Shown here: piece by piece, positions 1 through 10,425 of the stretch
How positions within the stretch are numbered: the stretch's first letter is position 1
Layout: the number at the start of each line of letters is the position of its first letter
From: Bacteroidales bacterium
GTDB lineage: Bacteria; Bacteroidota; Bacteroidia; Bacteroidales; Marinilabiliaceae
Reading direction: 5' to 3'
Assembly (NCBI GenBank): GCA_024401365.1
Contig: JAKSLE010000014.1
Coordinates: 1-64,000 of the forward strand
Length of the DNA: 64,000 nucleotides
Notes under the pieces: generated by a model
Seen by the model: the letters and a program-made list of their open reading frames with translations, nothing else
Database searches by the model: none
Told to the model about the DNA's origin: nothing
Position numbers and translations under genes: made by a program

Positions 1-33
1 TAGGCGTTGGTATTACTGGGGAAAGTATGGTCG

Positions 34-41
34 CAAATATA
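34..41 (-). promoter_or_regulatory. Possible leftward -7 promoter element
   Basis: The minus strand reads TATATTTG here, a perfect match to the Bacteroidetes -7 consensus TAnnTTTG. It would drive a gene to the left of the window, divergent from the ABC-F gene. No TTG is seen at the expected -33 distance and no start codon lies in the first 30 bases, so this is only a candidate. Confidence 0.35.
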
Positions 42-165
42 CTAACCCTATACTAGACCTATAGAACACCCTTGTTCATCGCAGTTTTTTTTAATAGCCA
101 TACACTACAAGTCACTCTTACATCTTTTTAGGAATCTGGAATTAGGAATTAGGAATTATTATCAC

Positions 166-173
166 TACTTTTG
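166..173 (+). promoter_or_regulatory. -7 promoter element of the ABC-F gene
   Basis: TACTTTTG matches TAnnTTTG exactly and ends 31 bases before the start codon, giving a short leader. No TTG lies at -33. Instead a tandem ATTAGGAATTAGG element occupies 141-160, ending 5 bases before the -7 box. The same element at the same distance precedes the GH97 gene at 54.8 kb. Confidence 0.6.
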
Positions 174-195
174 CGCACGTACAATAAAACAGTAG

Positions 196-1824
<1,629 letters not shown>

Positions 1825-1826
1825 CA

Positions 1827-2450
1827 ATGCTCCTGCTTAATCTACCCTACTTCGGATGCGTAGCACACTGGGCGCTCATCGCGTCAGGTGAATGCTACGC
1901 ATTTGATATTAAAGGCCGCCACCAAAGACGTACTTTCCGCACACGCACTATTATAGGTATGGCCAACGGCGAACAGGCTCTCACAGTCCCCACCGAAAGC
2001 AACTATAGCAAGCCTTATCACGATATCTTGATAAACGACGATACAGATTGGCGACACCAACACCTCTACGCCCTTATGTCCGCATACTCCAATACCCCCT
2101 TCTACGAGTATTATATAGACGACATCAAAAAGGTGCTCGAGGACAACTGGACGTCTATCTGGGATATGAATATGCAACTACATAAAGTAATTGCACATTT
2201 GCTGGATATCCCATTCAACCCTATCTTGTCCGAATCAGAGATGAATAATAGGGCCGACGGCTCTTTCCGCGACCTTAGGATAGGTATCGAACCTAAATAC
2301 CAGCACCGCCTACAGGAAAATCTTACCCCAATACCTTACTATCAGGTCTTTAGCGACCGCTGCGGCTTCCGTCCATGGCTCTCAATCGCCGATCTTTTAT
2401 TCAATATGGGACCTGAAAGCCGACTAGTGTTAAATTCAATGAAAATGTAA
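1827..2450 (+). CDS. WbqC-like family protein
   Basis: A 207-residue protein of the WbqC-like family (PF08889). The family pattern is visible: an N-terminal LPYFGCVAHW segment, QRRTFRTRT near residue 33, a LTVP strand near 50, and a central WRHQHLYALMSAYSNTPFYEYY helix region near 75-95. WbqC was first linked to O-antigen biosynthesis, but the reaction is not established. In Bacteroidales such genes often sit next to housekeeping loci, so the name should not be over-read. The start lies 2 bases after the ABC-F stop, so the two genes form an operon. A hairpin overlapping the stop codon ends it. Confidence 0.8.
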   Translation: MLLLNLPYFGCVAHWALIASGECYAFDIKGRHQRRTFRTRTIIGMANGEQALTVPTESNYSKPYHDILINDDTDWRHQHLYALMSAYSNTPFYEYYIDDIKKVLEDNWTSIWDMNMQLHKVIAHLLDIPFNPILSESEMNNRADGSFRDLRIGIEPKYQHRLQENLTPIPYYQVFSDRCGFRPWLSIADLLFNMGPESRLVLNSMKM

Positions 2451-2472
2451 CATTGAAAAATGTTACGTTTTT
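2447..2472 (+). terminator. Rho-independent terminator of the ABC-F/WbqC operon
   Basis: An 8-bp perfect stem, GTAACATT at 2447-2454 with AATGTTAC at 2459-2466, is closed by a GAAA tetraloop and followed by GTTTTT. The hairpin overlaps the WbqC stop codon. Confidence 0.75.
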
Positions 2473-2518
2473 ATTGAAAAAAATCTACACTAGATACGAA
2501 CAATGTCAATATTTTTTC

Positions 2519-2526
2519 TAACTTTG
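2519..2526 (+). promoter_or_regulatory. -7 promoter element of a small transcript
   Basis: TAACTTTG is a perfect TAnnTTTG match, placed after the operon terminator and about 5-7 bases before a structured RNA segment. No clear TTG is present at -33. Confidence 0.5.
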
Positions 2527-2531
2527 CAATG

Positions 2532-2685
2532 TGATAGAAATACAAGGAGCGATTCTCCTACTTATGAAAACGTTTCTTTATCACATAGTGCATACAAATT
2601 GCACTTACCAACGAACGAATATTTCTTAGTGTAAAATAGTGTTGCGCGCCGGTTTCGATGTGACTTCGAAGTTGGCGCTTTTTTT
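2532..2685 (+). ncRNA. Candidate structured small RNA (or tiny mRNA), about 155 nt
   Basis: This convergent gap holds a complete transcription unit: a -7 box at 2519-2526, a folded body, and a strong intrinsic terminator at 2646-2685. By eye the body contains a long-range helix GTGATA/TATCAC (2531-2536 with 2579-2584) extended by GAAA/TTTC. Enclosed in it is an AGGAG-CGATT-CTCCT hairpin (2545-2559), and after it comes AGTGCA-loop-TGCACT (2587-2605). A 21-codon ORF starting MKTFLYH (2564-2629) also lies inside, but its AGGAG is paired and sits 14 bases from the ATG. I do not recognise a known family: the SRP RNA tetraloop region and the tmRNA tag reading frame are both absent. A Bacteroidales 6S-type RNA cannot be excluded. 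Confidence 0.5.
2646..2685 (+). terminator. Strong rho-independent terminator of the small RNA unit
   Basis: A GC-rich hairpin of 13 pairs (some G-T), with arms starting GCGCC and ending GGCGC over 2646-2678, is followed by seven T residues at 2679-2685. The T-run lies on the plus side only, which fixes the orientation. Confidence 0.85.
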
Positions 2686-2703
2686 GCCCACTATCTGCGT
2701 CTC

Positions 2704-5700
2704 CTATTCATATTCTTTCGCCTTGTAACACTTACACAATGACAGATACTCACATGTCTTGCATACATTGTCATCATCTGTCGATACAAATCTCTCACCA
2801 TTGAATATTTCTTCTACCACATTCTTAAGAAAATCATCTCTAAACTGCTTATAGAGCTCATCTTCATATCGTATTACCAACATCTCTTTTTTCCCTCTCG
2901 ATTTGCCAATAGTCATATTACACCCATATACATCTCCTTCCCCTAACGCCGACGTCAACTCTCTGACAGCAATAACTCCTGGAACTATACCGCAATTCTT
3001 ATAATCAACCTCTCCACCCGTCTCTTCCGAAGTATCATGCTCACAAGCCAAATATGAGTAGAGGAACGTCTGGAATAGCACTTTATGATTGCCAAATTTA
3101 TCTTTCCAGTCATTCATATCAGCCAAATTCCTCGTATGAACCCTACCTGTCTTATAGTCTATTACCCACAATCTTCCCTCTTTGTCAATCTGCATCCTGT
3201 CTATAGTACCTCCTATCCATATAGTCTCACCTCCTTCTTCCACTCCTAACTTGTAAGGCTTGGCAAAATAGCGTTCTGGCTCCAGAAAATGAACATCTGT
3301 CATATCATGAGCTATCAGATTCTTCACATATTCTTGAATCGCCTGTAGATATAGTATATTCCTACCATGCAACTTTTCTGTCTTGTCAAGTATGTTCATC
3401 TTCTCATAGAAGATGTCCTTTACTAGGTCCTCCAACGTCATACCTATACCTTCGATAACACGACCCTTGGCAAGCAATCGCTCCTTGTCAGCCTCACTAT
3501 ACACTCCCTTATACATCTCGGGAGCATAAAGCTTCTCCATGACTTCATGAAAAACCAAGCCTATAATCGGCGCCGTAGCTTCTTCTTCAAATTCTTGCTG
3601 CTCCTTTAAGCCTACAACTCTCTTGAAGTAAAACATAAGCTGACAGGTCATATAATCGGTTATGGCCGTAGCACTGAGCGATTTTTGTCGCTTCCCTATC
3701 ACTACACCATTCTTGTTTTTTTCTTCAACCCAACTTCCGTCAAATCTGCTTAAAAGCCTATTTCTTATCTCCTCGTCTTTAACAACCTCAACGTCACCCT
3801 TTGACGTCAAAACCATCTGATGCGTTTTCATATCTACCTCTCCATCCCACAAATGATACTGATACCTCATTTGCATCAAAAAACGCGACGGCTCTCCTCC
3901 TTCTGAATTGGAATGGTATACTAAATTCAAATCCTTAGCACGAGCTATCAACCTGAAGAAGTAATAGGCAAATATACTGTCTCTATACTCCGACGTAGGC
4001 AACCCATACGCATACCTCAAATTACGCGGAATAAAGGAGTTTACCATAGACGACTTCGGAAACTCTCCCTCATTGAGCGACAGAACACATATATTGTCAA
4101 AGTCTAGCGAACGTGTCTCCATCATACCCATAACCTGCAATCCGTCAAACTTGTCTCCCACAAAATCAAGCGCCAATGTAGAAACCAATGAGTTGTACAT
4201 CTTGAACATCAATGCCGAATTGTCTATTTCTGCTAATGCACTGTCTTTGACTTCTTGCCTAGATACGAGCGACTTATATCTATTAGCCATCATCAATAGC
4301 CTATTGGCCGCCGCCTTGTCTATCTCATCTGTCAAGTTATTACTTAACATAATCAACAGCTCTACAAGGTAATCTGCAACATCATCTGGATTACTAGGCA
4401 CATTCAGCACCTTCTTGAGTACTTTAATTTGCCCAATGGACAGATCTAGATAAACACATTTGTTGTCAATAATATATTTGAAAACCTCCCTACATTCTCT
4501 TTCACATATCGACACCAACGACGGATGTTGCAAAAGTGGAACTATCGACATCGATCGAACTATTACAACACTTTCCCCTGCTACAACTTTTTCATACGTC
4601 TTAATCCCAGCCAATAACTCTAATAGCGAATATACCGATGTCTGCTTGATCGGATATCCCATAGTAATGTTGACTTTCAAGTCTTCATCTGTCGCATACA
4701 ACTTCTCTAATACGGGCAGAAGCATAGTCTCATCTCCAAGGATCAAGGCCGACTTCGACAGCTCGCCCTTATGCCTCTTCACCCACTCATCTGCACATAA
4801 CACTTGCGACTGCGAGTAAGCAACCGACTCAACATTAACCTTCCTACCCTCTTCTCCATTATTTATCTCCGACTCCATCAAAGCCTTGAACTCTTTAGGC
4901 ATAGGATAATGCTCCTCATCCATATATATAGGAACAAACCTACCTGCCCCATACCCCTCTGGCTGATCAAGCACATTGCCCATCACCATCACACTCCTAG
5001 GCTTCTTTCCATTATGGTCATATACAGGCTCCAACATCTCTTTGGTATAGTCCCAAAAGAATTCGGCTAACCCATATGTCGATTTCATCAACTTGCTGAA
5101 TACTATCCTCTCTGCTGCCGTCAAGGCATTGAATCCTATAAAGGCATAGTGCATCGATTGCTCTCCAGCTGTTGCATCTGGCTCAAAATTTTCTGCCACA
5201 TCTCTGTATAGCATACCTGTATAGGCTATACCTTCTCCGTCTAATTCTTTCCTGAACGAATCGTATATCTCTTTCAAATGCCCATACAATGCCAAAAATT
5301 GCTCCGAGTAGTCTCTCTTCTCTCCTCTTCCTCCTACAACTTTCCCCCAAAATTGCTCTATTGTCTTTATCTGTTCTTCTGATAGATAATCCCCAAGAGA
5401 ACCGCCCAACTCTTTCCAGTCGTCAATATTCACAAACAACTGTTCAGCATCTACCAGATATTTGTCAATATCATCAAAATCTCCTAGAAAGGTCTGCGCC
5501 CACGAATAAAAGAAATCAAACGACTTGTAATCTTCCCCTATAGCAGCATCTTTGTCAAGTACGTCTCTGTAACTCTTGTATAGCTTGAAGGTCAACGTCA
5601 AATCATCGGCTAGAACATAGCGCGAATATTGATTGAAAAACTCATCTATAGTTATCATCCTCAAACCGAACAATAGCGACTGCGAGTCTACCATCGTCTC

Positions 5701-5832
5701 TTTCAAATAGTTCTTGAAATACGCCCCAGCTCTGTGCGACGAAAAAACAAAGGTCCAGTTCGACCAGTCACTCTTCCCTTGAAACTTGGATATAAAATAC
5801 TCCGATACCGACTTGAGGAAATACTGCTTCAT
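2704..5832 (-). CDS. AddB-like PD-(D/E)XK nuclease/helicase-fold protein
   Basis: A 1042-residue protein with the layout of the AddB/RexB side of helicase-nuclease complexes that process DNA double-strand ends. The C-terminal third holds the nuclease: GGTIDRMQ followed by VIDYKTG near residue 890. An isolated Cys in YMTCQLMFYFKRV (near 730) and a C-terminal CKTCEYLSLC cluster (about 1020-1033) together match the iron-sulfur staple of AddB nucleases. The N-terminal part is a diverged helicase fold without a convincing Walker A, again AddB-like. Bacteroidetes usually carry this gene beside an AddA/UvrD-type helicase; that partner is not in this window. Here it follows gapA, from which it is separated by a terminator. 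Confidence 0.85.
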   Translation of the reverse strand: MKQYFLKSVSEYFISKFQGKSDWSNWTFVFSSHRAGAYFKNYLKETMVDSQSLLFGLRMITIDEFFNQYSRYVLADDLTLTFKLYKSYRDVLDKDAAIGEDYKSFDFFYSWAQTFLGDFDDIDKYLVDAEQLFVNIDDWKELGGSLGDYLSEEQIKTIEQFWGKVVGGRGEKRDYSEQFLALYGHLKEIYDSFRKELDGEGIAYTGMLYRDVAENFEPDATAGEQSMHYAFIGFNALTAAERIVFSKLMKSTYGLAEFFWDYTKEMLEPVYDHNGKKPRSVMVMGNVLDQPEGYGAGRFVPIYMDEEHYPMPKEFKALMESEINNGEEGRKVNVESVAYSQSQVLCADEWVKRHKGELSKSALILGDETMLLPVLEKLYATDEDLKVNITMGYPIKQTSVYSLLELLAGIKTYEKVVAGESVVIVRSMSIVPLLQHPSLVSICERECREVFKYIIDNKCVYLDLSIGQIKVLKKVLNVPSNPDDVADYLVELLIMLSNNLTDEIDKAAANRLLMMANRYKSLVSRQEVKDSALAEIDNSALMFKMYNSLVSTLALDFVGDKFDGLQVMGMMETRSLDFDNICVLSLNEGEFPKSSMVNSFIPRNLRYAYGLPTSEYRDSIFAYYFFRLIARAKDLNLVYHSNSEGGEPSRFLMQMRYQYHLWDGEVDMKTHQMVLTSKGDVEVVKDEEIRNRLLSRFDGSWVEEKNKNGVVIGKRQKSLSATAITDYMTCQLMFYFKRVVGLKEQQEFEEEATAPIIGLVFHEVMEKLYAPEMYKGVYSEADKERLLAKGRVIEGIGMTLEDLVKDIFYEKMNILDKTEKLHGRNILYLQAIQEYVKNLIAHDMTDVHFLEPERYFAKPYKLGVEEGGETIWIGGTIDRMQIDKEGRLWVIDYKTGRVHTRNLADMNDWKDKFGNHKVLFQTFLYSYLACEHDTSEETGGEVDYKNCGIVPGVIAVRELTSALGEGDVYGCNMTIGKSRGKKEMLVIRYEDELYKQFRDDFLKNVVEEIFNGERFVSTDDDNVCKTCEYLSLCKCYKAKEYE

Positions 5833-5863
5833 ATCTTTTCTCTTTCTTTTATTCGCGAATATA

Positions 5864-5903
5864 CAAAAAGAAACCCGGACTCTGAATATTCAGAATCCGG
5901 GTT
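5864..5903 (-). terminator. Terminator downstream of gapA
   Basis: A near-perfect inverted repeat has arms AACCCGGA (5872-5879) and TCCGGGTT (5896-5903). It continues into a palindromic TCTGAATATTCAGA core with one mismatch. On the minus strand it is followed by TTTCTTTTTG. Confidence 0.8.
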
Positions 5904-5934
5904 AGTTTATTTAAATAATCTCCTAGTCGGAAAA

Positions 5935-6948
<1,014 letters not shown>

Positions 6949-6984
6949 TTAGAATTGTATTGTGTTTTTGTTTCTAATTGCTCG

Positions 6985-7015
6985 CGAAATTAGCTTTTTT
7001 GCTAATTATCTCAAA
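6985..7015 (-). promoter_or_regulatory. Promoter of gapA
   Basis: On the minus strand TTTG (7012-7015) is followed after 19 bases by TAATTTCG (6985-6992), one base off the TAnnTTTG consensus. The spacing matches other promoters in this window. A small inverted repeat (AATTAGC/GCTAATT) overlaps the spacer and could be an operator, though that is speculative. Confidence 0.55.
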
Positions 7016-7040
7016 TAGGAAATATTCCTTTTAACATTAT

Positions 7041-7077
7041 TTACGGGTGAATGCCTCTATTTTACATCCACCCGTAA
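7041..7077 (-). terminator. Hairpin after the small lipoprotein gene
   Basis: Nine-base complementary arms, TTACGGGTG (7041-7049) and CACCCGTAA (7069-7077), lie 7 bases after the lipoprotein stop. The loop is long and the minus-strand sequence beyond it is only weakly T-rich, so termination is less certain than at other sites. Confidence 0.4.
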
Positions 7078-7084
7078 TAATTCC

Positions 7085-7210
7085 TTATGCTACTTGCTCT
7101 ACAGCAACCTCTGCCTGACCGTATGCTGGACACTCTTGTGATGAACCACAAGATGACAATACCAACGCCGATACGAACGCTGCTGCAAGTATTAGTGCTA
7201 CCTTTTTCAT
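7085..7210 (-). CDS. Small predicted lipoprotein, 41 residues
   Basis: A 41-residue ORF, MKKVALILAAAFVSALVLSSCGSSQ and a short acidic tail, written here in two parts to show the lipobox: MKKVALILAAAF then VSALVLSSC-G. It has a basic n-region, a hydrophobic stretch and Cys21 preceded by LSS, so it should be processed by signal peptidase II and lipidated. The mature part is only about 20 residues, with one more Cys and several Glu. A recognisable promoter (7243-7273) and a downstream hairpin flank it, so it is probably its own transcription unit. It could be a bacteriocin-release-like or envelope-stress peptide, but nothing here shows a function. It is below usual gene-calling length limits. 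Confidence 0.7.
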   Translation of the reverse strand: MKKVALILAAAFVSALVLSSCGSSQECPAYGQAEVAVEQVA

Positions 7211-7242
7211 AGTATAAACCCTATATTTGTTTCTTTTTGCCG

Positions 7243-7273
7243 TAAAGATAGATATTGTAAAATTAATATCAAA
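7243..7273 (-). promoter_or_regulatory. Promoter of the small lipoprotein gene
   Basis: Minus strand TTTG (7270-7273), a 19-base spacer, then TATCTTTA (7243-7250), one mismatch to TAnnTTTG. It lies in the dnaJ-lipoprotein gap, 32 bases before the start codon. Confidence 0.5.
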
Positions 7274-7312
7274 CTCTTTGCCGTTATTTGTTTTATACCG
7301 CTTTACGTATGT

Positions 7313-8464
7313 TTAGCTGAAAAGGTTCTTCATTCTCTTGAAGAATGAGTCTTTCTCTGTCGACGAAGGACTGAAATTCGCAGACCCCTTGAGCGATTCT
7401 ACCGCCTTCTTCTCTTCCTTCGACAACTCAGTAGGAATAAATACGTCTACTCGTACCAAAAGGTCGCCTTTATGTCCCGAATTGACCTCTGGCAAGCCTT
7501 TTCCCTTGAGCCTCAATACTTTGCCTGGCTGAGTGCCTGGATCTATCGTTACCCTTACCTTGGAGTCTACCGTAGGAACTTCTATCGGAGCGCCTAATAT
7601 CATGTCTGGCACACTCAATAATAGGTGATATATAAGGTTCGATCCGTCTCGTACCAACTCTTTGTCTGGCGTCTCTTGTATTACTACTAATAGGTCGCCT
7701 GGTATGCCTCCCTTTCTGGCTGCATTACCTCCACCTTGTACCGAGAGCTGCATACCGTCTTCTACACCTGCCGGAATGCGTACCTCTTCTACTGTCTCCT
7801 GCATCACAATGCCTTCACCGTTACAGTGCGGACACTTGTCCGTAATGGTCTTGCCATCACCACCACAGTCCGGACATACCGACTGCGACTGCATCTGACC
7901 AAAGAGTGATTGAACTACTCGCATTACAACACCAGAGCCTTTACATGTCGTACAGGTCTTGACCGAGTTGGAATCTTTCGCTCCAGTACCGTTACAGTGC
8001 GAACATTTAACGGCTTTCTTAACCTTGAGCTTCTTTGTCACTCCTGTAGCTACTTCTTGCAGCGTAAGCGTAACTCTCACCCTGAGGTTCGTACCTCTGT
8101 TCTGACGCGAACCGCCTCTGGAACCAAAACCACTAAAGCCTCCTCCGAAAGCAGAACCGAATATGTCGCCAAACTGCGAGAAAATATCGTCCATAGACAT
8201 ACCATGACCGTAGTAGCCTCCGCCACCACCGCCACCGTTCTCAAACGCAGCATGACCAAACTGATCGTATTTCTGCCTCTTCGACTGATCCGAGAGTACA
8301 TCGTAGGCTTCTGCAGCTTCCTTGAACTTCTCCTCAGCTTCTTTATCACCCGGATTCTTGTCTGGGTGATACTTGATGGCCATCTTACGATAGGCTTTCT
8401 TTATTTCATCGGCCGATGCACCTTTCGATACACCTAATACCTCGTAATAATCTCTCTTTGCCAT
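7313..8464 (-). CDS. dnaJ: Chaperone protein DnaJ
   Basis: A 383-residue Hsp40 co-chaperone that delivers unfolded proteins to DnaK and stimulates its ATPase. It has a J domain with YHPDKNPGD near residue 34, a Gly/Phe-rich linker (about 72-120), a zinc-binding region with four CxxCxGxG repeats ([32 protein letters not shown]), and two C-terminal substrate domains. I start it at the [12 protein letters not shown] methionine rather than four codons upstream: this matches the family start and falls 2 bases after the grpE stop. It forms an operon with grpE; dnaK is not in the window. Confidence 0.97.
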   Translation of the reverse strand: MAKRDYYEVLGVSKGASADEIKKAYRKMAIKYHPDKNPGDKEAEEKFKEAAEAYDVLSDQSKRQKYDQFGHAAFENGGGGGGGYYGHGMSMDDIFSQFGDIFGSAFGGGFSGFGSRGGSRQNRGTNLRVRVTLTLQEVATGVTKKLKVKKAVKCSHCNGTGAKDSNSVKTCTTCKGSGVVMRVVQSLFGQMQSQSVCPDCGGDGKTITDKCPHCNGEGIVMQETVEEVRIPAGVEDGMQLSVQGGGNAARKGGIPGDLLVVIQETPDKELVRDGSNLIYHLLLSVPDMILGAPIEVPTVDSKVRVTIDPGTQPGKVLRLKGKGLPEVNSGHKGDLLVRVDVFIPTELSKEEKKAVESLKGSANFSPSSTEKDSFFKRMKNLFS

Positions 8465-8466
8465 GA

Positions 8467-9057
8467 TTATTCGCAAACTACTACTTTGGCGAATCGGATT
8501 ACCTTGTCGCCCATCTTGTATCCTTTTTCTACACAGTCAAAACACTTGCCCTTCATATCTTCCGAAGGAGCAGGCATCATCGTGATGGCTTCATGTACCT
8601 CAGCATCAAATGGCTCTCCCTTTGCAGGAATCTCTGCAACGCCTTTCTTGCCAAGGAAATCAATGAACTTCTTGTGGATAAGCTCAACTCCCGTACGGAG
8701 CGACTCCACATCCGACGCATCTGTCATGTGCGCCAACGCTCTCTCAAAATCATCCAATACCGGAAGCAAACCCGCCAAAACGTCCGAACCAGCGCTCTTC
8801 AGCATGTCTGCCTTCTCTTTTATCGTGCGCTTACGGTAGTTGTCATATTCTGCCGAGAGTCGCAAGTATTTATCGTTAAGTGTATCTACTTGAGCCTTTA
8901 GCGAAGATATCTCAGCGGCTACAGGATCCACCTCTTCTGCCTGAGCTTCTTCTGTATTCTCAGCTGTCGCTGTCTCTTCACTTTGCTCCTGAGCCGCAGC
9001 TTCATTCTTTATCTCTTCCTGCTGCTCTTCTTGTAGATTCTCTTTATTATCTGCCAT
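8467..9057 (-). CDS. grpE: Nucleotide exchange factor GrpE
   Basis: A 196-residue co-chaperone that releases ADP from DnaK. The first 45 residues are Glu/Gln/Ala-rich and disordered. They are followed by a long coiled coil (about 48-90, including [12 protein letters not shown]) and the compact beta domain with the GxPFDxxxHEAI signature ([14 protein letters not shown], near 152) and the C-terminal [16 protein letters not shown]. It is first in the grpE-dnaJ operon. No CIRCE or other heat-shock operator is visible upstream, and no good TAnnTTTG; the nearest is an off-spaced TATTGTTTG around 9111-9119. Confidence 0.97.
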   Translation of the reverse strand: MADNKENLQEEQQEEIKNEAAAQEQSEETATAENTEEAQAEEVDPVAAEISSLKAQVDTLNDKYLRLSAEYDNYRKRTIKEKADMLKSAGSDVLAGLLPVLDDFERALAHMTDASDVESLRTGVELIHKKFIDFLGKKGVAEIPAKGEPFDAEVHEAITMMPAPSEDMKGKCFDCVEKGYKMGDKVIRFAKVVVCE

Positions 9058-9139
9058 ATCTTATGTTGTTGTTTTCTTTGTATCGCCTTTCTTCCATCAA
9101 TAGCCTTGCCAAACAATAGTTGTATGACAAGTTGTCAGC

Positions 9140-9172
9140 AAAAAGTAAGGCAACCTCTTTACGGGTTGCCTT
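9140..9172 (-). terminator. Terminator between the thioredoxin-like operon and grpE
   Basis: Perfect 9-bp stem AAGGCAACC (9147-9155) with GGTTGCCTT (9164-9172), followed on the minus strand by ACTTTTTG. It lies about 50 bases after the 9221 gene stop. Next to it is another inverted repeat, GTCATAC-CT-GTATGAC (9176-9191). Confidence 0.8.
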
Positions 9173-9220
9173 TATGTCATACCTGTATGACACTTTCGTG
9201 CCAATCTGTCAGTATCAACT

Positions 9221-9748
9221 CTATTTCTGCCTGTCAACTAAGTGCGACAGTACAGCTTCTAGCGCAGTGCCTCTCAAATTCTTAGCTACAATGACTCCCT
9301 TGGAATCAATAAGGAAATTGGTAGGTATCTGCATTACATTGTACTTGGATGCTATCACACTGCGCCAGCCTCCAAAGTCACATACATGGTAGTCCCATAC
9401 CAAACCATCTTTCTCAATGGCCGATTTCCATGCAGCTTCTTTATTGTCAAGGGATACAGAGAATACCTCAAATCCATTAACACCTCCCTGGAACGATGCA
9501 TTGTGATACTTATTATATGCAGCTACAACAGTCGGATTCTCATGCCTGCATGGCCCACACCACGAAGCCCAAAAATCTATAAGCACATACTTCCCCTTGA
9601 GGTCTTCCAACGAAACACTCTTTCCAGTAGGTGTCTTGCCCGATATAGCTGGCGCCTGATTGCCAAGATTAAGGCCGACCTCCTGCGCCATCAGCGAGGT
9701 CGTAAACAATAAACATAGCGAGATGATTACTGCGCGTAAAGTCTTCAT
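9221..9748 (-). CDS. TlpA/thioredoxin-like periplasmic oxidoreductase
   Basis: A 175-residue exported thiol-disulfide protein. The signal peptide is MKTLRAVIISLCLLFTTSLMA with a cut before QEVG. The domain begins GNQAPAISG and carries the active site WCGPC (Cys64, Cys67). The usual IPTNFLIDSKGVIV cis-Pro region follows near 140, as in TlpA/ResA proteins that reduce periplasmic disulfides. An in-frame upstream extension of 19 residues exists, but it would bury the signal peptide, so I use the start at 9748. It is the second gene after a cysteine-less thioredoxin-fold paralogue, 66 bases downstream, in the same operon. Confidence 0.9.
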   Translation of the reverse strand: MKTLRAVIISLCLLFTTSLMAQEVGLNLGNQAPAISGKTPTGKSVSLEDLKGKYVLIDFWASWCGPCRHENPTVVAAYNKYHNASFQGGVNGFEVFSVSLDNKEAAWKSAIEKDGLVWDYHVCDFGGWRSVIASKYNVMQIPTNFLIDSKGVIVAKNLRGTALEAVLSHLVDRQK

Positions 9749-9814
9749 AATTGTTATTCCTTTATATTCCTGACGCAAAAATAACAAATTCAAAGCAATA
9801 CACAATATGTAATC

Positions 9815-10339
9815 TTAATTATTCTCGTGCAATGTCTCAAGCGCAGCTTCTATCAACGAAACTCCATAGTCTCGAGCCAAAACCCTGCCGTCTGTGCTTA
9901 CTAGAAGATTGACCGGCCTGTCAATATCAAATGAACGACATATCTCCGACTCAGTGCCCTGAAAATCACAAATGTGTAGGAATTCTTGCGTCTCGTCGGC
10001 TTCAATGGCCTTGAGCAACTGCGAACGGTAGGTGTCAAGCGATACCGATACTACCTCAAGCCCTTGCGCATTGAAGAATGATGTATTCTGATAGTTTTCC
10101 GATAGACGAAGCAGATTGTAGTTGTTAATACGCGACTCTGCATCGTATGAGGCCCAAAAGTTAAGCAACAATAGCTTACCATCAAGGTGCTCAGGTGTAA
10201 TAGTGTCACCACTTACTAGTGGCAAGTGTGAAATTTGTTGAATCTGATTCTCGTAAGATTCTTCAACTTCTGTTTTGGCTGCCGAGAATACTAATACTCC
10301 TGCTAGCCCAATAATAAATGATCGTTTGTTGTTGAACAT
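9815..10339 (-). CDS. Thioredoxin-fold protein lacking the CxxC active site
   Basis: A 174-residue protein with an N-terminal hydrophobic segment (residues 8-20), probably a signal peptide or anchor. The thioredoxin/TlpA frame is clear: HLDGKLLLLNFWAS (51-64), VVSVSLDTYRSQL, and a C-terminal RPVNLLVSTDGRVLARDYG matching the PTNFLIDSKG region of its neighbour. Where the neighbour has WCGPC this protein has YDAES, so both redox cysteines are replaced (Asp66, Ser69). It cannot do disulfide exchange by the usual mechanism. It may be a chaperone-like or regulatory partner of the redox-active gene downstream. First gene of the operon, with a well-formed promoter. Confidence 0.8.
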   Translation of the reverse strand: MFNNKRSFIIGLAGVLVFSAAKTEVEESYENQIQQISHLPLVSGDTITPEHLDGKLLLLNFWASYDAESRINNYNLLRLSENYQNTSFFNAQGLEVVSVSLDTYRSQLLKAIEADETQEFLHICDFQGTESEICRSFDIDRPVNLLVSTDGRVLARDYGVSLIEAALETLHENN

Positions 10340-10425
10340 ATTGTCGTTTTTACTTGAAGTCTTGAAGCCGTAACTTCAAGCGAATCGTACCGTAGTACCG
10401 ACCCTTCCCTCAAATATTAACGCCG

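Noticed and set aside
2532-2685. SRP RNA or tmRNA at the small RNA locus
   Set aside because: The SRP GGAA tetraloop region with its conserved internal loop and the tmRNA tag frame with tRNA-like ends are missing.
7021-7040. Palindrome GGAAATATTCC upstream of gapA as an operator
   Set aside because: It is short, AT-rich and outside the likely promoter core; not distinguishable from chance.
9058-9146. CIRCE or other heat-shock operator upstream of grpE
   Set aside because: No TTAGCACTC/GAGTGCTAA inverted repeat is present.
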